Source: JASDSY01 sp041441465 | GTDB taxonomy: Bacteria > Muiribacteriota > UBA9980 | Direction: 5' to 3' | Assembly (NCBI GenBank): GCA_041441465.1 | Contig: JASDSY010000025.1 | Location: 1 to 58,103, forward strand | Length of the DNA: 58,103 nt | Part shown: positions 54,441-58,103 of the stretch, in pieces | How positions within the stretch are numbered: the stretch's first letter is position 1 | How the letters are laid out: every line of letters starts with the position of its first letter | Notes under the pieces: generated by a model | Databases searched by the model: none | What the model was told of the DNA's origin: nothing | Seen by the model: the letters and a program-made list of their open reading frames with translations, nothing else | Program-made: the position numbers and the translations under genes

Positions 54441-54758
54441 TTATTTGTTCGAGCTTACGAAATTAAGGCGAAGATTGGTAAGCATAGCCTGTATCTGGCT
54501 GCTTTCCTCATGCGAAACTTTGTCTTTGAGCAGTTCATAAACCGCCGAAATCGCGTCAATCGCAAATTTCGCCTGATCGAGGTCCTTTTTCATTTCAGTA
54601 GCGCCCGGAGTCGGAGCGATAAGGCCGAGAGATATCCATGCTTTTTGCGCAAGCATCATTATCATTGTCGAAGCCACGTCATAAGATGACATTTTCGCCA
54701 TGGCCTCCTCAGGCGACATGTTTTGACTGTTCTGTTCGTTAACTTCTTTTTCCGACAT
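54441..54758 (-). CDS. DUF1844 protein
   Basis: 105 aa, soluble, helical. The core SSYDVASTMIMMLAQKAWISLGLI-APTPGATEMKKDLDQAKFAIDAISAVYELLKDKV matches DUF1844, a short family of unknown function found in many diderm phyla. The Asp-rich LDQAKFAID helix and the strong amphipathic pattern suggest a small helical bundle or oligomer. An upstream GGAGTGA ribosome site supports the start. Single-gene unit bounded by terminators on both sides. Confidence 0.85.
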   Translation of the reverse strand: MSEKEVNEQNSQNMSPEEAMAKMSSYDVASTMIMMLAQKAWISLGLIAPTPGATEMKKDLDQAKFAIDAISAVYELLKDKVSHEESSQIQAMLTNLRLNFVSSNK

Positions 54759-54794
54759 TTAAAAATCACTCCATTTTATTTAAGTTTATTACCC

Positions 54795-54826
54795 AAAAAA
54801 AGGTGAACATAAGTCCACCTTTTTTT
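54795..54826 (-). terminator. Terminator of the Pro/Ala-rich protein gene
   Basis: An 11-bp stem AAAAAAAGGTG/CACCTTTTTTT with a short inner AC/GT pairing. It lies about 50 nt past the stop codon and ahead of the DUF1844 gene. Confidence 0.85.
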
Positions 54827-54875
54827 ATAGTTTATTTAATTAATATCGTTATATTATTTGCAAAACAATGAATTA

Positions 54876-56282
54876 TTATTTTGCCCTTCCCTGTGACTGA
54901 TTTTCTGAATTTTCTGATGCAGGCGCTGGTGTTTCAGCCGGAGCAGGAACTGGCGCTGCCGGTTCAGGTGTTACGTTATTTGCCGGTACCGGTGCTGGTG
55001 CTTCCGGGGCAGGAACTGGAGCCGGGACTTCGGTCGGCGCTGGCATCGATACAGCAGGTGCAGGCGCTGGTGCCGCAGGAGCAGCTTCAGCTTTCGGTGC
55101 TTCTGCCTTTTTAGCTTCTTTTTTCTTATCTTTTTTTACTTTCTTTGCGTCATCTTTCTTTGGTTCAGCTTTTGGAGCTTCTGGCGCTGGAGCCGGCGGT
55201 GTAACTTTTTCCGGTTCCGGTGCTGGAGCTGGTGTTACTGCCGGCGCCGGCATTTCCGCAGCAGGTGCAGGCGTCATTTCAGGAGCTTTTACCTCAGCCG
55301 CAGGAGCGTCTTTTTTTACCGCTGCTTTCTTTGCGGCTTTTCTTTTTTTATGATAATGTTTTTTAGCCTTTTTAGTTTCCGCCTTGGTAACTTCTATCGT
55401 TTTGATAGTTTCAGTTTCCTGCATTATGTAAAGATTTTCAGCAACTGCCGCGCTGATAAACGCGTTAACTTTATCTTCCCTTTCAGCGTTAGCTTTTTCT
55501 AAAACCGCAGGAAGTTTCTTGTTAAATTCTTCCAATTTCTTTTCATGATAATTGTTGGCGTCATCTACGGCCCATTTGCCGAGGCTTGCTGCGCGCGTGT
55601 TCACTTTGCCGTGACGCGAGTAGCTGAAATATGGTTTTATTTTAGGAACGCCGTATTTAGCGAGCATTACATCAAAGAACATATCGTCTTCGACGTTTTC
55701 AAATATAGCCTGCGCCGTTTTGAGTCTTGATTCGATAAGTTTATAAAGCTCAGTATCTTTAGGTATTACCGAAAGACGGCTGTTATATTTTGATATAAGT
55801 TCAGTCATCTGCGCGTTAAATGTATCGCGGTCGCTGAATTCTATATTTTTGAAAATCGTTTCAGGAAATCTGAGCTGGCTTATAGCTGTATCGCCTGCGG
55901 CAGAAAGGAAATCAGGTCTGAAGATACCGGGTGTCATGACGACAGGTATTATAACCATAGCGAATATCAAAGCTATGAGCGAGCTTGGTATATTTACCGG
56001 AAGTATTTTTGTAATTTCCGAAAGTTTTGATTTTATAGCGCCGGCGTAATCGAATATTTCTTCGTCGCCTTTAACTACAAGTATTCTTGTTTTGTAAACC
56101 GGGTGTTCGCTGATTGTCACCGAACGGTGAGCTGTAGCTTTCTTTGAGATGGTTCCAACTGAGTTCGCCTTGATTCCGGCGATTTTTTCGATTGCCGCCT
56201 GACTTTCGATAGCTGGTTTTAAAATGTTCGCTTCCTCTTTAACTGCGTTTGAGTTGATTGATGAAATAATCTGGTGTGACAT
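54876..56282 (-). CDS. Membrane-anchored protein with periplasmic domain and Lys/Pro/Ala-rich tail
   Basis: 468 aa, one predicted transmembrane helix (about 98-119), hence about 97 cytoplasmic residues and a long exported part. Residues about 125-290 are helical. Then comes a highly basic stretch (about 300-330, Lys/His-rich) followed by about 130 residues dominated by Pro, Ala and Glu with Lys clusters. Such tails occur in envelope-spanning or peptidoglycan-binding proteins, TonB and histone-like proteins; I do not recognise a family. The DNA over 54900-55350 is correspondingly repetitive. The promoter is at 56385-56413. GGAGGA is 8-9 nt before the ATG, and a second GGAGGT lies further upstream without an obvious start codon. 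Confidence 0.75.
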   Translation of the reverse strand: MSHQIISSINSNAVKEEANILKPAIESQAAIEKIAGIKANSVGTISKKATAHRSVTISEHPVYKTRILVVKGDEEIFDYAGAIKSKLSEITKILPVNIPSSLIALIFAMVIIPVVMTPGIFRPDFLSAAGDTAISQLRFPETIFKNIEFSDRDTFNAQMTELISKYNSRLSVIPKDTELYKLIESRLKTAQAIFENVEDDMFFDVMLAKYGVPKIKPYFSYSRHGKVNTRAASLGKWAVDDANNYHEKKLEEFNKKLPAVLEKANAEREDKVNAFISAAVAENLYIMQETETIKTIEVTKAETKKAKKHYHKKRKAAKKAAVKKDAPAAEVKAPEMTPAPAAEMPAPAVTPAPAPEPEKVTPPAPAPEAPKAEPKKDDAKKVKKDKKKEAKKAEAPKAEAAPAAPAPAPAVSMPAPTEVPAPVPAPEAPAPVPANNVTPEPAAPVPAPAETPAPASENSENQSQGRAK

Positions 56283-56384
56283 TATCCACTTCCTCCTAAT
56301 AAAAGTTAAATTAAATTGTACCTCCGTGTGGATAAACTCCTGAAATGTATGTACGGCGACATGATGTTTTTGAATTGTGAAAAT

Positions 56385-56413
56385 ATTTTATCAAAAAAAA
56401 ATACAATTGTCAA
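56385..56413 (-). promoter_or_regulatory. Sigma70-type promoter of the Pro/Ala-rich protein gene
   Basis: On the minus strand: TTGACA, 17-nt spacer, TAAAAT with TGA extended -10. The predicted leader is about 95 nt. Confidence 0.65.
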
Positions 56414-56527
56414 ATCACGCAAACATATATATTAAATTTATAATGTACCTTAATTTTCTGCCGGCTTCATAATATTTTTATTTTTCATGGGATTTTTTTA
56501 TTTTTAGTTCAATTTATTTAATTTTCA

Positions 56528-56600
56528 GGCGGGGAAAGCCTTCCCCCCGCGCGAACCGCCCGCCGGCCGTTTCGCGCTGCCCCTTCGCATACACGCCAAG
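56528..56600. repeat. GC-rich structured intergenic element
   Basis: A strongly GC-rich island inside very AT-rich flanks. It contains GGGGAA-AGCC-TTCCCC at 56531-56546 and a perfect GCGCGAA/TTCGCGC stem (56549-56555 with 56571-56577). It has no open frame or promoter. It looks like a mobile intergenic repeat or a remnant of foreign DNA; only one copy is in the window. The rest of the 56283-56929 gap holds the two promoters listed and AT-rich sequence. Confidence 0.55.
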
Positions 56601-56817
56601 CTTTTTCAATAATATTTTTTTATGTCACTTAAAATATAAAATCACTCCGGAAGTTTTTTATTTTTGTTACACACTTAATTTATACACTTTACAAAACAAA
56701 ACATCGCTTTATACGTTGACTTTAAATTTAATTTGTTTTATTAAATTTTATTGTTTAGGCTTAATTTGCTCCAGGTATATATCCGAATCAAAATCTAACC
56801 CGATATCCTTCAGACTG

Positions 56818-56826
56818 TGCTATAAT
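56818..56826 (+). promoter_or_regulatory. Extended -10 promoter of the HTH-HATPase-DUF4325 gene
   Basis: TGC-TATAAT, a perfect -10 with extended element and no good -35 match, 104 nt before the preferred ATG at 56930. Confidence 0.5.
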
Positions 56827-56929
56827 CATTAACAATTTAATATTTTATAAAAATATGTTTACAAAAATTAAATATATGTTTATAATATTATTTGAAAAAG
56901 TTTATAAAAATATATTTAACAGGTGTAAT

Positions 56930-57958
56930 ATGTTTACAAAAGAAAAAAGAAACGAAATAATCAATTTTATTATTAATAATGTTTCCAAACACAGTTCAGA
57001 TATCGTGACATTTGTCAGCGAACAGTATAAAATTAGTCGCCAGGCGGTTATTAATTATATTCGTAGATTAGTCCAAAATAATATTATTGAGGTTGAAGGC
57101 ACCAAAAATAATGTAAAATATTCTTTAAAGGAATATTCACAAAATTTTACATTATTAAGAGAAACTCATCCAGCGGAAGATGTTGTTTTCAGTGATAAAA
57201 TAAAACCGCTTTTACCTCAAGATATTCCGGAAAACATTTTAAAAATATGCCAATACGGTTTTACAGAAATTTTTAATAATGCTGTTGATCATTCAGAGGC
57301 GAAGGAAATAATTTGCAGTGTAAGTTATAATGCAATTGAAATAAAAATGTTGATAAGCGATGATGGAGTTGGAATCTTTAATAAAATTCAAAAAGCATTC
57401 AATCTTGAACATCCGCGCTTTGCAATATTAGAACTGGCAAAAGGAAAATTAACAACGGCTCCGCAAAAACATTCAGGCGAAGGAATATTTTTTACATCGA
57501 GGCTTTTTGATCGTTTTTCTATACTTTCCGGTAATCTTGCGTTTACACATATTGACGAAGATTTTTTATTTGAAAACGAAGCAAAGGAGATTGCCGGAAC
57601 GGGTGTATGGATGCAAATAAAAAGAGATTGTAAACGCCTTATTAAAGATATTTTTGATAAATACTCGGCCGATAAAGAAGATTATGCTTTTTCAAAAACA
57701 ATAGTTCCAGTAAAATTAATGCAATATGAAGGTGAAGCGCTAATCTCTCGCTCGCAAGCCAAAAGATTAATATCACGGTTTGAAAAATTTAAAGAAGTAA
57801 TGTTAAATTTTGATGGTGTAAAAGAAATTGGCCAGGCATTTGCAGATGAAGTTTTTAGAGTGTTTGTAAATGAACATCCGCAAGTGCATTTAATGGTTAT
57901 TAATACTAATCCTGAAATAGATAGAATGATAAAACACGTAAAAAATTCAATTCAATAA
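56930..57958 (+). CDS. HTH-HATPase-DUF4325 (STAS-like) regulator
   Basis: 342 aa from the ATG at 56930, which has AGGTG just upstream; an in-frame ATG at 56855 adds 25 AT-rich-encoded residues without a ribosome site. Residues about 1-75 are a winged helix (recognition helix SRQAVINYIRRL). Residues about 90-235 form a GHKL ATPase of the anti-sigma (RsbW-like) type, with TEIFNNAVDHS (N box, about 112-122), DDGVGIF (G1) and SGEGIFF (G2). Residues about 255-342 are the STAS-like DUF4325 domain. This fuses a DNA-binding unit, an anti-sigma-like kinase and an anti-sigma-antagonist-like domain in one chain, suggesting self-contained switch-type regulation. No sigma factor or target is nearby. Codon use is more AT-rich than its neighbours. 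Confidence 0.88.
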   Translation: MFTKEKRNEIINFIINNVSKHSSDIVTFVSEQYKISRQAVINYIRRLVQNNIIEVEGTKNNVKYSLKEYSQNFTLLRETHPAEDVVFSDKIKPLLPQDIPENILKICQYGFTEIFNNAVDHSEAKEIICSVSYNAIEIKMLISDDGVGIFNKIQKAFNLEHPRFAILELAKGKLTTAPQKHSGEGIFFTSRLFDRFSILSGNLAFTHIDEDFLFENEAKEIAGTGVWMQIKRDCKRLIKDIFDKYSADKEDYAFSKTIVPVKLMQYEGEALISRSQAKRLISRFEKFKEVMLNFDGVKEIGQAFADEVFRVFVNEHPQVHLMVINTNPEIDRMIKHVKNSIQ

Positions 57959-57965
57959 AGATATT

Positions 57966-57997
57966 AAAAAGGTTTGCCGCTAAAAGCAGGCCTTTTT
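57966..57997 (+). terminator. Terminator of the HTH-HATPase-DUF4325 gene
   Basis: A stem AAAAAGGTTTGC/GCAGGCCTTTTT with two G-U pairs and an 8-nt loop, ending in T. It begins 8 nt after the stop codon. Confidence 0.85.
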
Positions 57998-58034
57998 TAT
58001 TTTGATTACACACCCATTACATACTTTACAAACA

Positions 58035-58068
58035 AAAACTCCCGGAACCTTTCGATTCCGGGAGTTTT
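58035..58068. terminator. Bidirectional terminator next to tRNA-Leu
   Basis: A perfect 13-bp stem AAAACTCCCGGAA/TTCCGGGAGTTTT with an 8-nt loop and T-rich runs on both strands. It is 6 nt from the 3' end of the minus-strand tRNA and would end its transcript. Confidence 0.88.
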
Positions 58069-58074
58069 GTCTTA

Positions 58075-58103
58075 TGCGAGGGGCGGGACTTGAACCCGCA
58101 CGG
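58075..58103 (-). tRNA. Partial tRNA, probably tRNA-Leu (3' part, runs off the window)
   Basis: Read leftward: the end of a long variable arm (CCGT), T-arm GCGGG-TTCAAGT-CCCGC, acceptor 3' strand CCCTCGC and discriminator A. A long variable arm with discriminator A fits Leu. The anticodon lies outside the window. CCA is not encoded. Confidence 0.8.

Noticed and set aside
54900..55350. Short repeats that look CRISPR-like at first glance
   Set aside because: They are Pro-Ala codon repeats within a gene; unit length and spacing are irregular and there are no spacers.
56855..56929. An upstream ATG for the DUF4325 regulator
   Set aside because: No ribosome site and an AT-rich, low-complexity extension; the ATG at 56930 has AGGTG upstream and fits the HTH start.

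Overview
This is a 58 kb window of AT-rich bacterial chromosome. It is most likely from an anaerobic, diderm (outer-membrane-bearing) organism, possibly of a poorly cultivated phylum, but the sequence alone does not fix the lineage. The diderm signs are three poly-glycine lipobox lipoproteins of 912, 2935 and 3451 residues and a secreted protein that ends in a beta-barrel-like strand with terminal Phe. The anaerobic signs are two ferredoxin-fused proteins, an AhbC-type radical SAM enzyme of the siroheme-to-heme route, the hydrogenase maturation protein HypF, formate-THF ligase and a four-domain CoA-disulfide/persulfide reductase.

Layout. 1-24.5 kb (all minus): the cell-surface block. A 912-aa and a 2935-aa lipoprotein form an operon; the larger carries a C-terminal M30-like metallopeptidase. 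Next come a 505-aa putative outer-membrane protein and a 3451-aa lipoprotein with TPR-like, IPT-like and tandem FN3-like modules. The gap at about 13.8-14.0 kb holds a frameshifted relic of a paralogue of the membrane protein encoded at 24.7-25.9 kb. 24.7-27.7 kb (minus): an operon of a helical protein, a GT4 glycosyltransferase and a GT-C-like membrane protein. 28-30.3 kb (minus): panB-panC and an Fe-S type Rrf2 regulator. 30.7-34.5 kb (minus): tsaB-tsaD-mutL. 34.8-36.5 kb (plus): fhs. 36.8-39.3 kb (minus): the CoA-disulfide reductase fusion. 39.5-43.7 kb (plus): hypF and a dGTPase. 43.9-48.3 kb (minus): a WG-repeat protein with a small membrane protein, ahbC and pgi. 48.5-48.9 kb (plus): a tRNA-Leu/fMet/Met cluster behind a consensus promoter. 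49.2-56.3 kb: a SemiSWEET-like protein (plus), then on the minus strand a periplasmic DUF2252 protein, a ferredoxin-nitroreductase, a DUF362 ferredoxin protein followed by a DUF4352/ankyrin protein, a DUF1844 protein and a Pro/Ala/Lys-rich membrane-anchored protein. 56.5-58.1 kb: a GC-rich structured element, an HTH-HATPase-DUF4325 regulator and the 3' end of a tRNA-Leu, which may be the edge of an acquired segment.

The most unusual signals are regulatory or evolutionary. Both large-lipoprotein transcription units have a near-consensus promoter just after the upstream gene, followed by a strong intrinsic terminator that lies between that promoter and the lipoprotein start. The two terminators share the same tail, which suggests attenuation or a terminated leader RNA. 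The glycosyltransferase-like relic points to duplication within the surface locus. The Rrf2 gene has a perfect inverted repeat between its -35 and -10 boxes and a leader of about 300 nt. No CRISPR array, transposase, rRNA or prophage was found.
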